Origin: Bartonella rochalimae ATCC BAA-1498
GTDB taxonomy: Bacteria > Pseudomonadota > Alphaproteobacteria > Rhizobiales > Rhizobiaceae
NCBI RefSeq assembly: GCF_000706645.1
Contig: NZ_KL407337.1
Span: 766,135-830,134 of the forward strand
Direction of reading: 5' to 3'
DNA: 64,000 bases
The translations under genes and the position numbers were made by a program. The notes under the pieces are model-generated. The model was not told the DNA's origin, did not search any database, and was given only the letters and a program-made list of their open reading frames with translations. Within the stretch, counting starts at the first letter, position 1. Each line of letters opens with the position of its first letter. Shown here piece by piece: positions 30,969 through 41,820 of this stretch.

Positions 30969-32858
30969 CTATTTCTTCTTATCATTAATTTCTTCAAAAT
31001 CAGCATCAACAACATCATCATTTTTCGTATCTGTTTCAGCATTAGTCTTAGCTGACGAATCTTCATACATAGCCTGCCCAAGTTTCATACTAACTTCTGC
31101 TAATTTTTGCATTTTTGTGGTGACTTCTTCAGCATCATTACTCTCAAGAGCTGTTTTCAGATCAGCTATCGCGGTTTCAATCTGACCTTTATCTTCAGCT
31201 GACAACTTATCACCATACTCATTCAATGACTTCTCAGTTGAATGGACAAGAGACTCTGCTTGATTTCTAGTTTCAACATTTTCACGACGTTTTTTATCTT
31301 CAGCAGCGTGTGCTTCTGCATCCTGAACCATCTTTTCTATATCAGCATCACTTAAACCACCCGATGCTTGAATACGAATCTGATGTTCCTTACCAGTTCC
31401 TTTATCCTTAGCAGAAACATTCACAATACCATTCGCATCAATATCAAAAGTAACTTCAATCTGAGGAACGCCACGTGGTGCTGGCGGAATACCAACGAGA
31501 TCAAATTGAGCTAATAACTTATTATCATTAGCCATTTCACGTTCACCCTGAAACACACGAATAGTCACAGCATTCTGATTATCATCAGCCGTTGAAAAAG
31601 TTTGCGACTTTTTAGTAGGAATAGTGGTATTACGTTCAATTAAACGCGTAAATACTCCACCCAATGTTTCAATACCTAAAGACAAAGGTGTTACGTCTAG
31701 AAGCAATACATCTTTTACATCACCTTGCAACACCCCCCCTTGAATAGCCGCACCCATAGCAACAACTTCATCAGGATTAACACCTTTATGTGGATCTTTA
31801 CCAAAGAAATTTTGTACAACTTCCTGTATCTTAGGCATACGGGTCATACCACCCACTAAAACAACTTCATCAATCTCACTTGCACTCAATCCTGCATCTT
31901 TTAATGCTGCTTTACAGGGCTCAATAGTTCGCTGGACTAAATCTTCAACTAAAGATTCAAACTTCGCTCGTGTCAATTTCATCGTTAAATGCTTAGGACC
32001 AGACTGATCAGCTGTAATAAACGGTAAATTAACTTCAGTTTGTTGTGAAGAAGAAAGCTCTATCTTCGCTTTTTCTGCAGCTTCCTTCAAACGCTGCAAC
32101 GCTAGTTTATCATTTTTCAGATCAATCCCTTGCTCTTTCTTGAATTCCTCTGCAAAATAACTAACTAGGCGCATATCAAAGTCTTCACCACCTAAGAATG
32201 TATCTCCGTTGGTTGATTTAACTTCAAAAACACCATCTCCAATTTCAAGAACAGAAATATCAAATGTACCACCACCAAGATCATAAACAGCTATTGTTTT
32301 TCCATCTTTCTTATCTAAACCATAAGCTAAAGCCGCTGCTGTAGGCTCATTGATAATCCGTAAAACCTCAAGCCCAGCAATTTTACCAGCATCTTTAGTA
32401 GCTTGGCGCTGTGCATCATTAAAGTAAGCAGGGACAGTAATGACAGCTTGCTCAACCTTTTCACCCAAATAAGACTCGGCAGTTTCTTTCATCTTTTGCA
32501 AAATCATTGCTGAAATTTGTGATGGAGAATATTTTTTACCTGCTTCCTCAACCCATGCATCGCCATTGTCACCTTTAACAATTTTGTAAGGTACAAGCGC
32601 TTTATCTTTTTCAACCATAGGATCATCAAAACGACGCCCAATCAAACGTTTAACTGCAAAAACTGTCCCTTCAGGATTTGTAACCGCTTGCCGTTTAGCA
32701 GGTTGTCCAACAAGCCGTTCTCCACTATCAGTGAAAGCAACAACTGAAGGTGTTGTCCGCGCTCCTTCTGAGTTTTCAATAACCTTTGAATTCGTGCCAT
32801 CCATAACAGAAACACAGGAGTTAGTTGTTCCCAAATCAATACCAATTACTTTTGCCAT
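30969..32858 (-). CDS. dnaK: Chaperone protein DnaK (Hsp70)
   Basis: The main Hsp70 chaperone. 629 residues: the nucleotide-binding domain (1-380) starts with [12 protein letters not shown] and includes [11 protein letters not shown] and [10 protein letters not shown]. The substrate-binding domain follows the [14 protein letters not shown] linker. The lid ends in a polar acidic tail with [11 protein letters not shown]. The start ATG has GTGGAG about nine bases upstream. It pairs with DnaJ downstream and GrpE at 37.6 kb. Upstream there is a 14-base tandem repeat. I see no CIRCE inverted repeat here, so control is more likely by the heat-shock sigma factor RpoH. Confidence 0.97.
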   Translation of the reverse strand: MAKVIGIDLGTTNSCVSVMDGTNSKVIENSEGARTTPSVVAFTDSGERLVGQPAKRQAVTNPEGTVFAVKRLIGRRFDDPMVEKDKALVPYKIVKGDNGDAWVEEAGKKYSPSQISAMILQKMKETAESYLGEKVEQAVITVPAYFNDAQRQATKDAGKIAGLEVLRIINEPTAAALAYGLDKKDGKTIAVYDLGGGTFDISVLEIGDGVFEVKSTNGDTFLGGEDFDMRLVSYFAEEFKKEQGIDLKNDKLALQRLKEAAEKAKIELSSSQQTEVNLPFITADQSGPKHLTMKLTRAKFESLVEDLVQRTIEPCKAALKDAGLSASEIDEVVLVGGMTRMPKIQEVVQNFFGKDPHKGVNPDEVVAMGAAIQGGVLQGDVKDVLLLDVTPLSLGIETLGGVFTRLIERNTTIPTKKSQTFSTADDNQNAVTIRVFQGEREMANDNKLLAQFDLVGIPPAPRGVPQIEVTFDIDANGIVNVSAKDKGTGKEHQIRIQASGGLSDADIEKMVQDAEAHAAEDKKRRENVETRNQAESLVHSTEKSLNEYGDKLSAEDKGQIETAIADLKTALESNDAEEVTTKMQKLAEVSMKLGQAMYEDSSAKTNAETDTKNDDVVDADFEEINDKKK

Positions 32859-33575
32859 ATTTTAATCTCCACTCAGCAAGCTGTCTAAATCTTTATCAAG
32901 CAATCTTTATCAAGCATTTTTCTTTGACAGCTCCTTATCACATTTTATATCTTACATTAATTTTAAATTAAACAAATAATAAATTGAGAATCATAACAAG
33001 CTTGTTTCTTGGTATATAAGAATATCTCTTGATCCCTACAAGAGAATAACGAAAGAAACATCACTAAAATAAAAATTTACCCTTAATACCTTCATTTCAA
33101 AACCATTTTTACAGCATAAAATTAAATAGAATACTGTATTCCTCTTACAACTCTTATAAAAACATGAATTTATAATAAAATTATCAAGGATAGAATTAGT
33201 TTTTAGCTTTTTCTTTTTCTTCTCATAGCTATAAAAAATATCAAGTAAATATTCGTTACAAAAAATAGTTCATCGCAAATTATTATATATAATCATATTT
33301 GATTATAATGTGATCTATATTGAGACAAAGCGTTTTTTATTTTAATTATATTGTTAAAGACATTTTTTAAAATTTGCAGAAACATAAAATTAAATCGTTT
33401 GTCTTTATAATCTCTTATAATTATTTTTAGTTGTTTAACCAATATGTACATACTTTTCACTCTCTCATAAATCAATATAATGCAAACAACACTCTCCTTT
33501 ATTTTGAATAAAGTTCTTGCTCTAAATAAAAAAGCATTTATATAAAAGAAAGATAAAAAAGAGGACCAAATAATC
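32859..33575. other. Long intergenic region upstream of dnaK and the copper chaperone gene
   Basis: About 717 bases between two divergent genes without a supported coding frame. A perfect tandem repeat of the 14-mer AATCTTTATCAAGC lies at 32888-32901 and 32902-32915, close to the dnaK start. On the dnaK strand each unit contains CTTGAT, similar to the -35 element of alphaproteobacterial RpoH promoters, but I cannot find a matching -10. The remainder is plain AT-rich sequence. Confidence 0.45.
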
Positions 33576-34109
33576 ATGACTCTTATTACCAAAAGAATAA
33601 AAGATTTCTTTATATATAACACCACTGTAAAATACTTAAACAAAAATAATATTCTGAATCTCTTGTGTGTTTTTATTTTTATAGCTTGTCCCTCAGCTAC
33701 AAACGCCCACCAATATAAACTCGGTAATTTGGAAATCATTGACCCTTGGACACGTACAACAGCTAAAAATGCAAAAGTGGGTAATGGTTATCTTTACATT
33801 ATTAATCATAGCGATACTCCTGACCGGTTGATTGCCATTTCGACAAATAGAGCAAAAGAAACAGAAATTCATTCTATGTCAGTAACTAATAATATTATGC
33901 AAATGAAAAAGATACCAAATGGCATTGAAATTCCAGGAAAGGGTGAAATCATCCTTAAACCTGGCGGTAATCATATTATGTTTATAGGGCTTTCAAAACC
34001 ATTTCAACACAATGAAAAAATTAATGCAAAATTAATTTTTGAAAAAGCAGGAATAATCGAAGTTGACTTTTTGGCCAAAACAACAGGAGCAACATTTCCT
34101 TCTAAATAA
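33576..34109 (+). CDS. Periplasmic copper chaperone, PCu(A)C family
   Basis: A 177-residue exported protein. The N-terminus is long and basic, then a hydrophobic core (about 28-40) ends at SATNA, so a signal peptide of about 44 residues is likely. The domain (about 50-165) has the PCu(A)C copper motif: an H-x-M near 107 (HSM), Met residues in IMQM, and a later H-x-M (HIM) in the GGNHIMFIGL strand. Family members carry Cu(I) in the periplasm, often for cytochrome c oxidase assembly. No cox or sco gene is next to it, so the client is not clear. The long n-region could hide a later start, but no inner Met fits well. Confidence 0.82.
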   Translation: MTLITKRIKDFFIYNTTVKYLNKNNILNLLCVFIFIACPSATNAHQYKLGNLEIIDPWTRTTAKNAKVGNGYLYIINHSDTPDRLIAISTNRAKETEIHSMSVTNNIMQMKKIPNGIEIPGKGEIILKPGGNHIMFIGLSKPFQHNEKINAKLIFEKAGIIEVDFLAKTTGATFPSK

Positions 34110-34659
34110 GTTTTTTCGTAATTATTTAATTTGATTATGTTAAAATTTCCAATATTTCACTTTCTTATAAGATGTATAGTTTTGTAAAAAGTCCTATTAT
34201 CTTTCATTTATCACTGTAAACAAAACAACACTTTGCAAATAATCATTCATTATCTCTCTTTTAATCTTAATATTCCTTTTTCTATCTCAAGTTGAAATTT
34301 ATCAAATGTACCTTCAAAATTGTTTCCTTTTTCGCAAAAAGTGCACTTTTTTGATATTATTATAAACTATTATTTTAAATAACAGATAGATAAATTGAAT
34401 AAACTTACTCTGTTTTTTTAGGCAGAAACAGAGTAAAATTTGATAAAAAACATCTTAATAAAAATTTTATATCGAAAAAAGGGATCTTAATACGCACACA
34501 AGCATTACAAAATTGTAAAGAAAAATAACCTTTGCTACAAAACAAAAGGTTCTTGTCTTTGCTACAATTTGTTCCATATTTGTTTTGCAAATAAAATGTG
34601 AACTCCCATATATATAATATGAAAGGTTCGCTTCTATAGTGAGAAAGGTTTAAGAAACC
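34110..34659. other. Intergenic region upstream of batR
   Basis: 550 bases without a supported gene. At 34326-34355 lies a copy of the motif found upstream of glnB. Here the centre reads AAAAAGTGCACTTTTT, a perfect 16-base palindrome followed by TGATA. AAGG lies about 12 bases before the batR ATG. In several other Rhizobiales pckA lies divergent here; it is absent from this window. Confidence 0.45.
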
Positions 34660-35382
34660 ATGAAAGATACTCCAACCGTCACCCAAACGATTGTACTGGT
34701 TGACGATGATTGTAATATTTTAACATCTTTATCTTTTGCCCTTGAAACAGAAGGTTATCGGGTTGAAAGTTATACAGATGGATCAGCTGCACTTAAAAAC
34801 TTAACACTTCACCCTCCACATTTAGCTATTTTTGATATTAAAATGCCGCGAATGGATGGTATGGAGCTTTTGCGCCGTTTGCGTCAAAAATCTGATCTTC
34901 CAGTTATTTTTCTAACCTCTAAAGACGATGAAATTGATGAACTTTTTGGTCTCAAGATGGGAGCTGATGATTTCATTACAAAACCTTTTTCTCAACGTCT
35001 TCTTATTGAGCGAGTAAAAGCTGTTTTGCGTCGTTCTAATGCTCGCAACCAACCACTTCCGATAGGCACAACACCAGCTTCTTCTCTCAAACGTGGTGAT
35101 CTTGTTATGGACCAAGAACGCCATATATGTACATGGAAAAACAAACCTGTTATATTAACAGTTACAGAGTTTTTAATTCTGCAAACTTTAGCGCAACGGC
35201 CAGGAGTTGTTAAAAGTCGTGATGCTTTAATGGATGCTGTCTATAACGATCAAATTTATGTAGATGATCGTACCATTGACAGCCACATTAAGCGTTTGCG
35301 TAAAAAATTTAAACAAGTAGATAATGATTTTGCAATGATTGAAACGCTTTATGGTGTAGGTTACCGTTTTCATGAAGTATGA
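34660..35382 (+). CDS. batR: Two-component response regulator, ChvI/BatR type
   Basis: A 240-residue OmpR-class regulator. The receiver domain (1-125) has the acidic pocket DDD at 15-17, phospho-acceptor Asp59 in [11 protein letters not shown] and the conserved Lys in FITKPF (105-110). The winged-helix DNA-binding domain (about 145-238) ends with [11 protein letters not shown]. Receiver sequence and pairing with the next gene match ChvI/ExoR-system regulators of Rhizobiales. In Bartonella this protein is named BatR and is reported to activate virB and effector genes at blood-like pH. The virB cluster is in this same window, so it is a likely target, though decayed. The kinase follows 39 bases later. 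Confidence 0.93.
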   Translation: MKDTPTVTQTIVLVDDDCNILTSLSFALETEGYRVESYTDGSAALKNLTLHPPHLAIFDIKMPRMDGMELLRRLRQKSDLPVIFLTSKDDEIDELFGLKMGADDFITKPFSQRLLIERVKAVLRRSNARNQPLPIGTTPASSLKRGDLVMDQERHICTWKNKPVILTVTEFLILQTLAQRPGVVKSRDALMDAVYNDQIYVDDRTIDSHIKRLRKKFKQVDNDFAMIETLYGVGYRFHEV

Positions 35383-35421
35383 AACCATTTTGCCACAATA
35401 GGTTAAACGCCGAAGAACTCG

Positions 35422-37194
35422 ATGAGAAAAAATACTTTACTAAATAAATCATCAAATAATACTTCTCCGATACAGCTTTCTATGTTTTTTCATTTGTATT
35501 TTCAGATACAGCGACTTTTGAGACAATTGTTCTTTTCCAGTCTCACACGCCGTATTGTGATTTTAAATCTTGCTGCCCTTGGTATTCTAGTTATAAGTAT
35601 TTTGTATCTTAACCAATTTCGTAATGGTTTGATTGAAGCAAAAATTGAAAGTTTACGCACCCAAGGAAAAATTATTGCTGGAGCTATTGCTGCTTCTGCA
35701 ACAATAGACACAAACTCTATTTTAATTGACCCTCAAAAACTGTTGGAATTACAAGCTGGAGAAAGTGTTACACCAATGCTTCAATCCACTGATACTTGGG
35801 ATTTTCCCATTAATTCCGAACAAGTTGCTCCACTTTTACGACGTCTTATTACACCAAAAACAACAAGAGCACGGATATATGACCGTGACGCAACTTTGCT
35901 TCTTGATTCACGTGTTCTTTATTCGAGTGGTGAGGTTTTTACTTATGATTTACCTCCTATCCAAACAAAACAAAATTTATGGGAGCACTTAAAATCATTG
36001 TTTTTTAATACACTCTATGGCAACGGTATTGCTGTTGATAGAAGACAAGCAAAAGATAATGAAGCTCTTCATCCTGAAGTTTATCTAGCATTAAATGGCT
36101 CTTCTGCCACTGCTAAACGACGTAACAGGCAAGGTCAATTAATTGTTTCAGTTGCTGTACCTGTTCAACGTTATCGTGCAGTCGTTGGTGCTCTTTTGCT
36201 TTCAACTATTGGTACAGACATTGATGATATTGTGGAAAGTGAAAGATTAGGAATTTTTAAAATCTTTGCCGTTGTTGGAAGTGTTTTCTTGGTTCTTTCT
36301 CTATTTTTAGCTCATACTATTGCGCATCCACTAAGTAAATTATCTTCCTCCGCTAATCGCGTGCGTCATGGTCGCAGTAAGAGAATAACAATTCCTGATT
36401 TTTCAAAACGTGAAGATGAAATTGGTCGTCTTTCTACCTCTATTCGTGATATGACCAACGCTCTTTATACACGCATTGAAGCCATTGAACGTTTTGCAGC
36501 CGATGTAAGTCATGAACTAAAGAATCCTCTTACCTCGCTGCGCAGTGCCGTTGAAACATTACCACTGGCTAAAAATAAAGCACAACAGACACAATTACTT
36601 GAAATCATCCAACATGACGTGCATCGTCTTGATCGTTTAATTACCGATATTTCTGACGCATCGCGATTAGATGCAGAACTTGTTCGCGAAACTGCTAAAA
36701 TAGTTGATATGGGTTCATTGTTAAAAAGCCTTATTCAAGCTATTCGTGAAATCCATTGTAATAAACAAAATATTGATATTAATTTGAATATTATTCCACG
36801 AATTAATGGCAAACCTTACCTAATTGTAGGGCATGAATTACGTTTAGGGCAGGTGATTTCCAATCTCATTGAAAATGCACGTTCTTTTGTACCTCGTAAA
36901 AATGGTAAAATTTGTATTACAATGAAAAATAATGCTTCAAATCTCATTTTAACTGTCGAAGACAATGGACCAGGTATTTGTTCAGAAAATATTGAACGTA
37001 TTTTTGAACGTTTCTATACTGATCGGTCAGGCAAAGATGCTTTTGGGAAACATTCAGGTCTTGGCCTTGCAATTAGTCAGCAAATCATTGAAGCTCATAA
37101 TGGAACTCTCATGGCTGAAAATATTATTGATCCCAAATCTAAAAAAGAAAAAATTGGTGCTCGATTTATTATCACCCTTCCACTTACCAAATAA
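35422..37194 (+). CDS. batS: Sensor histidine kinase, ChvG/BatS type
   Basis: A 590-residue membrane kinase. Two spans (about 44-63 and 284-305) flank a large periplasmic sensing domain, with HAMP immediately after the second span. The dimerisation domain carries the phosphorylated His364 in FAADVSHELKNPL. The ATPase domain has NLIENARSF (N box), VEDNGPGI (G1), and HSGLGLAIS (G2). It is the cognate kinase of the preceding regulator. In Rhizobiales this pair senses acid and envelope signals; in Bartonella the optimum is near neutral pH by report. The frame is intact. No hprK or PTS gene follows here, unlike the usual order. Confidence 0.93.
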   Translation: MRKNTLLNKSSNNTSPIQLSMFFHLYFQIQRLLRQLFFSSLTRRIVILNLAALGILVISILYLNQFRNGLIEAKIESLRTQGKIIAGAIAASATIDTNSILIDPQKLLELQAGESVTPMLQSTDTWDFPINSEQVAPLLRRLITPKTTRARIYDRDATLLLDSRVLYSSGEVFTYDLPPIQTKQNLWEHLKSLFFNTLYGNGIAVDRRQAKDNEALHPEVYLALNGSSATAKRRNRQGQLIVSVAVPVQRYRAVVGALLLSTIGTDIDDIVESERLGIFKIFAVVGSVFLVLSLFLAHTIAHPLSKLSSSANRVRHGRSKRITIPDFSKREDEIGRLSTSIRDMTNALYTRIEAIERFAADVSHELKNPLTSLRSAVETLPLAKNKAQQTQLLEIIQHDVHRLDRLITDISDASRLDAELVRETAKIVDMGSLLKSLIQAIREIHCNKQNIDINLNIIPRINGKPYLIVGHELRLGQVISNLIENARSFVPRKNGKICITMKNNASNLILTVEDNGPGICSENIERIFERFYTDRSGKDAFGKHSGLGLAISQQIIEAHNGTLMAENIIDPKSKKEKIGARFIITLPLTK

Positions 37195-37589
37195 TTTCCC
37201 TTTCAAATGAAAAAGAAAATAATAATTTTCTATACTCATTTAGGTACAAAACAAGAATAATTAATTATAAATCCTCATAAAATCAAATAATATGCAAAGA
37301 TATTTTTAAATTGAAAATTAAGAAATAAGTGAAAGAGTTTAAATTCTTTATAATACAACTAATAGCTGCAGATCTCAATTAATTGAAAACCTAAGAACTT
37401 TCTCAAATAATCTCATCGTTTTTATATCTTGAATCTCAAGTATAATTTTTTGCATAAAAGGCTCTACAAAATAATTGAATTGTTTTATATCTTCAAAATC
37501 GGAATAGTTTTAAACCATTCAATGCAATACTTTGTACGAATGTAGATTTAAAAATTGGCATTTCACGATAAAATTTTTTTCCAATATAT
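37195..37589. other. Gene-free region between batS and grpE
   Basis: About 395 bases of AT-rich sequence between two convergent genes. No frame, hairpin with T-run or repeat of note was found. In many Rhizobiales hprK and PTS genes follow the kinase; nothing resembling them remains. Confidence 0.45.
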
Positions 37590-38252
37590 TTACACCGTTT
37601 CAGATTCAACAGAAACTTCTTTTACTGCCCCCTTAGTTACGCCAACTATTGCCGGGCGTAAGACACGTTCACCAATAATATAACCTGCTTGAACAACTTG
37701 TTGAACAGTATTTTCTGGCACATCAGCATTGGGAATTTCAAACATTGCTTGATGAAAATGAGGATCAAATTTTTGTCCTTCTGGATCAATTTTTTTGACC
37801 CCATGACGCTCTAAAGCTGTCATCATTGCACGCTCGGTCATTTCAACACCTTCCACTAATGTTTTCAAACCGGAATTATTCTCACCTGCATCTTTTGGAA
37901 TTGCTGCCAATGCGCGATGCAAATCGTCAGAAACAGACAACATATCACGAGCAAAATTAGCAATTGAATATGCTTTAGCATCAGCTACATCACGAGCTGT
38001 TCGACGTCGAAGATTTTCCATATCTGCTGCAAGACGTAAAATTTGATCTTTTAGCTGCTTATTTTCATCCTGCAAAATAACCAAAGGGTCAGCAGACTGA
38101 ATTTCCTCTACCTCAGCATTTGGGTCACTTTCTCCCTCATGTATCTTTAAAAACTCATCAGAATCTTGTTTAAGTACATCACAATCAATTGGATTCTTCA
38201 AATCGCAATTTTCAAATGAAGCATCAGCAAATTTGTTCTTTTCATCAAACAT
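37590..38252 (-). CDS. grpE: Nucleotide-exchange factor GrpE
   Basis: Releases ADP from DnaK. The 220-residue protein has a long acidic N-terminal tail (1-60), then a helical coiled-coil (about 60-110) with [15 protein letters not shown], and the C-terminal beta domain with [17 protein letters not shown] and [16 protein letters not shown]. Its length is normal for alphaproteobacteria. It lies 120 bases after hrcA in the same direction, giving the common hrcA-grpE pair, while dnaK-dnaJ is 5-8 kb away. Confidence 0.96.
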   Translation of the reverse strand: MFDEKNKFADASFENCDLKNPIDCDVLKQDSDEFLKIHEGESDPNAEVEEIQSADPLVILQDENKQLKDQILRLAADMENLRRRTARDVADAKAYSIANFARDMLSVSDDLHRALAAIPKDAGENNSGLKTLVEGVEMTERAMMTALERHGVKKIDPEGQKFDPHFHQAMFEIPNADVPENTVQQVVQAGYIIGERVLRPAIVGVTKGAVKEVSVESETV

Positions 38253-38372
38253 AAAAATTCTATTCCTTCATATAATTTATACTCCTGATATCGAAATTTT
38301 TCAAACAAAAATCAAGAGCTTTTTATTTATCGGTTAGCACAATGATCGCTCCTAAGACAACATTCAACTATG

Positions 38373-39446
38373 CTAACGTAATAATTGTGATACAAGTTGA
38401 GCTGTATAATCAACCATAGGGACAATCCTTGCATAATTAAGACGTGTTGGTCCAATAACACCTACAGCACCAATGACTCTTTTCTGTGTATCACAATAAG
38501 GGGCTACCACTAAAGAAGAACCAGAAAGTGAAAATAATTTATTTTCTGAACCAATAAAAATACGCACTCCTGATCCTTCATCTGCTAAATCAAGTAACTG
38601 CGCCATGCTTTCACGTGTTTCAAGGTCATCAAACAAATATCTCAGCCGCCCTAAATCTTCTCCTGCCTTCACATCTTCAAGTAAGTTGCCCCGCCCCCGA
38701 ACAATAAGATGTATTTTATTATCTGAATCTTCTCCTCCCCAGAGAGCTAAACCAGTTTCAACAAGATGTTGAGACAATTGATGAAGAGCAGCTCGTGTCT
38801 CTGAGCATAAACGTGCAACTTCTGCTTTTGCTTCATTAAGTGTACATCCCTGTATATGAGCATTGAGAAAATTTGTTGCTTCTGTCAATTGTGCATGAGT
38901 CACACCTTCTGGTAACTGAATAATACGATTCTCAACATCGCCTTTTTGTGTCACTAAAATTGCAAGAGCGTGTTCTCTATCAAGACGTACAAACTCGATA
39001 TGTTTCAGTGTACCTTCCTGTTTCGTTGCGAGAACCAATCCTGCTCCTCGTGAAAGATCCGAAAGAATTTGACTTGCTTGAATTAAAAAATGTTCAACTG
39101 ATTGTGCATTACCAACTTCTTTAACTTTATTTTCAATGTTTTCACGTTCCTCGGTTGGTAAATCACCTACTTCCATAAATGCATCAACAAAAAATCGCAA
39201 ACCTGATTGTGTTGGCATTCTCCCTGCAGACACATGCGGCGCATAAATTAAACCAAGATGCTCAAGATCACTCATTACATTGCGAATTGTTGCAGGTGAT
39301 AACGTTTGTTGTAAAAGGCGCGAAAGATTACGTGAGCCCACCGGTTCACCATCATTAAGATAAGCCTCAACAATATGACAAAAAATATCACGTGAACGCT
39401 TATCAAGATTTTTTAAGGAGTCATCAAGGGATATTTTCTTCATCAC
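38373..39446 (-). CDS. hrcA: Heat-inducible transcription repressor HrcA
   Basis: Represses chaperone genes by binding the CIRCE element. 357 residues. The N-terminal winged helix (1-90) includes NDGEPVGSRNLSRLL and the LSPATIRNVMSDLEHLGLI recognition part. The dimerisation and inserted GAF-like domains follow, ending in GVIGPTRLNYARIVPMVDYTAQLV. Tandem ATG codons open the gene. In alphaproteobacteria HrcA usually controls groESL; no groESL and no CIRCE repeat is in this window, so its target lies elsewhere. Probably transcribed with grpE. Confidence 0.96.
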   Translation of the reverse strand: MMKKISLDDSLKNLDKRSRDIFCHIVEAYLNDGEPVGSRNLSRLLQQTLSPATIRNVMSDLEHLGLIYAPHVSAGRMPTQSGLRFFVDAFMEVGDLPTEERENIENKVKEVGNAQSVEHFLIQASQILSDLSRGAGLVLATKQEGTLKHIEFVRLDREHALAILVTQKGDVENRIIQLPEGVTHAQLTEATNFLNAHIQGCTLNEAKAEVARLCSETRAALHQLSQHLVETGLALWGGEDSDNKIHLIVRGRGNLLEDVKAGEDLGRLRYLFDDLETRESMAQLLDLADEGSGVRIFIGSENKLFSLSGSSLVVAPYCDTQKRVIGAVGVIGPTRLNYARIVPMVDYTAQLVSQLLR

Positions 39447-39926
39447 AACTGTTTCACTATTTTAAAAATCCTTCTTTATTATATAAGATTATATAAGTTT
39501 TTCAAAGATATGGTCAAATAATCTAAATACAGTGCAAAAAATATATCGAATATCTATTACAATAATACCATTATTAAATATGAATAATCACCTAAAAATA
39601 ATTCTTTTTATAATTATCGAACTGATGACAAATACAGCTCATTGTACTCTGCAATAAATTTTTAAAAATCATTTGAAATTTATTCTTTACGATATATAAA
39701 ATATTAATCCATGCTATAAAAATTCACAAATTAAAATTGATATCAATTTTATTATTTAATGAATCAATACATTAATATAAAAAATTTAAGCAACTACTAA
39801 AAAATTTTAATGATGTTGCATTGTTTCGTTGTATGCGAATTGTCAAAATCACTGTTACCAATTTTTATTCTATAAATAAACGCTGAGTTAAACCGAGATT
39901 ATTGCCTTATTTCAGGAAACATACAC
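39447..39926. other. Divergent promoter region of hrcA and rdgB
   Basis: 480 AT-rich bases with no supported gene. I looked for the CIRCE repeat (TTAGCACTC-N9-GAGTGCTAA) and did not find it. No other distinctive element was found. Confidence 0.4.
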
Positions 39927-40574
39927 ATGAGAAATATCACAATCAAAAAACTTATTATTGCTACGCATAACACTGGTAAACTCCATGAAATTACCACATT
40001 GATTGCTCCTTTTGGTATAACAACACAATCGGTAAAAGAACTTGGCTTGCCCGAACCAAAAGAAACAGGAACAACATTCGAAGAAAATGCTTATATCAAA
40101 GCTTTTGCAGCCGCAAAAGCCACAAATTTTCCTGCTTTATCTGATGATTCTGGCATGGAAATAGACGCCTTAAATGGTGCACCCGGTGTTTATACAGCTG
40201 ATTGGGCTCTCCAACCCGATGGTACACGTGATTTTGTAAAGGCTATGCAAAAAGTAGAAAATGAATTACAAAAAGTTGACCCTCTGAAAAAAAATCAACG
40301 TAAAGGTCGATTTATATCGGTTATTTGCCTTGCATATCCCGATGGACATGCGGATTATTTTCGCGGTAGTGTTGAAGGTACATTCATTTGGCCACCACGA
40401 GGAAATAAAGGTTTTGGCTTTGATCCTATTTTTTTACCTGATGGATACGAAAATACCTTTGGTGAAATGTCAACAGAACAAAAACACAGTTGGAAACTTC
40501 ATGGTCAAACTCCTCTTTCGCATCGCGCACGGGCCTTTAAACTCTTTGCGGAAAATCTTTTAGTTCTCTCATGA
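39927..40574 (+). CDS. rdgB: dITP/XTP pyrophosphatase (Ham1/RdgB)
   Basis: Removes deaminated purine nucleotides (dITP, XTP) from the pool so they are not used in DNA or RNA. 215 residues. The substrate loop THNTGKL (13-19) opens the fold, [11 protein letters not shown] and [10 protein letters not shown] (71-80) carry the metal and catalytic residues, and GFGFDPIF sits near 157. The SHRARAF motif closes the domain. A second ATG is not needed; length fits. It overlaps the next gene, hemW, by four bases (ATGA), the usual alphaproteobacterial pair. Confidence 0.95.
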   Translation: MRNITIKKLIIATHNTGKLHEITTLIAPFGITTQSVKELGLPEPKETGTTFEENAYIKAFAAAKATNFPALSDDSGMEIDALNGAPGVYTADWALQPDGTRDFVKAMQKVENELQKVDPLKKNQRKGRFISVICLAYPDGHADYFRGSVEGTFIWPPRGNKGFGFDPIFLPDGYENTFGEMSTEQKHSWKLHGQTPLSHRARAFKLFAENLLVLS

Positions 40575-41770
40575 CGAAACCCTTTGGCATTTACATTCAT
40601 TGGCCATTTTGTACGAGCAAATGTCCTTATTGTGATTTTAATTCATATGTCCGTATAAATGGAGTAGATCAACCCCGTTTTGCAAACGCTTTTGAACGTG
40701 AAATAACAACACAAGCTAAGGAAATAGGCCCTCGCCACATTACAAGCATTTTTATTGGAGGAGGAACACCTTCCCTTATGGCACCTCAAACTGTTGATCG
40801 TTTATTACAAGCTGTCGCAAAAAACTGGACAATCGATGACAAAGCTGAAATCACACTTGAAGCTAATCCTTCTAGTGTAGAAGCAAATCGCTTCCGTGGT
40901 TATCAGTTAGCAGGTGTTAACCGTTTATCTTTAGGTGTACAAGCACTCAATGATAAAGCATTACAACAACTTGGTCGTCTCCATAACGTTAAGCAAGCTC
41001 TTCATGCTATTAATTTAGCACGTGAAATTTTCCCACGTTTATCTTTTGACTTAATTTACGCACGCCCCAAACAAACACTTAAACAATGGGAAACTGAACT
41101 TTTGCAAGCCATTAATTTGGCCGCAGACCATCTCTCTTTATACCAACTCACCATAGAAGATGGAACAACCTTTAAAAAGCTTCATGCAGCAGGAAAACTG
41201 ATCCTACCAGCCTCAGAGCAAGCAGCAAATCTTTATACTCTTACCCAAGAAATAACCACTATGTATGGTCTTCCAGCCTATGAAATATCAAATCATGCGA
41301 TTCCTGGTGCTGAATCGTGCCATAATCTCCTTTATTGGCGTTATCATGAATATGCAGGTTTTGGTCCAGGTGCCCATGGACGTTTTATTAAGCAGTCACT
41401 AAAAAATTCCTCTTTTTTTTCAGAAACATTTCCATCCAAAATTGAAAATCATAGCCGGTATGTCACAATAAACGAAAAACATCCCGAAAATTGGCTTGAG
41501 TTAGTAGAAACCAAAGGTCACGGTTGTATTGACACAGAACACTTGTCTCAAGAACAACAAGCCAATGAAATGCTACTCATGGGTATGCGTCTTTCAGAAG
41601 GACTTGATCTAGCACGCTATGAAACTTTAAGTTGCCAAAGTTTATCGCGAAAAAAACTGATCCGTTTACAACAACAAGGATTAATTGAAATAACGGACAA
41701 ACAACATTTAAAAGCCACAACAACCGGACGCATTCTTCTTGATCATATTATTGGTCAATTAGCAAATTAA
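40571..41770 (+). CDS. hemW: Radical SAM haem chaperone HemW-like protein
   Basis: A 399-residue radical-SAM protein. [15 protein letters not shown] (12-26) has the CxxxCxxC cluster motif followed by the extra Cys-less aromatic DFN stretch typical of HemW rather than HemN. The GGGTPSLM motif is near residue 65. A C-terminal HemN domain follows. Once annotated as oxygen-independent coproporphyrinogen oxidase, HemW is now viewed as a haem-binding chaperone for respiratory enzymes; real HemN oxidases need further residues not seen here. It is translationally coupled to rdgB and is convergent with dapE. Confidence 0.92.
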   Translation: MTKPFGIYIHWPFCTSKCPYCDFNSYVRINGVDQPRFANAFEREITTQAKEIGPRHITSIFIGGGTPSLMAPQTVDRLLQAVAKNWTIDDKAEITLEANPSSVEANRFRGYQLAGVNRLSLGVQALNDKALQQLGRLHNVKQALHAINLAREIFPRLSFDLIYARPKQTLKQWETELLQAINLAADHLSLYQLTIEDGTTFKKLHAAGKLILPASEQAANLYTLTQEITTMYGLPAYEISNHAIPGAESCHNLLYWRYHEYAGFGPGAHGRFIKQSLKNSSFFSETFPSKIENHSRYVTINEKHPENWLELVETKGHGCIDTEHLSQEQQANEMLLMGMRLSEGLDLARYETLSCQSLSRKKLIRLQQQGLIEITDKQHLKATTTGRILLDHIIGQLAN

Positions 41771-41820
41771 AATCTTTAAAGTCTCATCTTATCATGTCAC
41801 TAAAATAATCACCACTCCAT

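Noticed and set aside
33293-33739. Minus-strand frame of 148 codons upstream of, and overlapping, the copper chaperone gene
   Set aside because: It is antisense to the signal-peptide region of a well-supported gene, very rich in Ile/Phe/Lys as expected for AT-rich non-coding DNA, and has no ribosome site.
34405-34686. Minus-strand frame of 93 codons before batR
   Set aside because: Its start lies inside batR on the other strand, composition is plain AT-rich and there is no family resemblance.
38253-39926. CIRCE element near hrcA-grpE
   Set aside because: No TTAGCACTC/GAGTGCTAA inverted repeat was found; a single TTAGCAC near 38333 has no partner.
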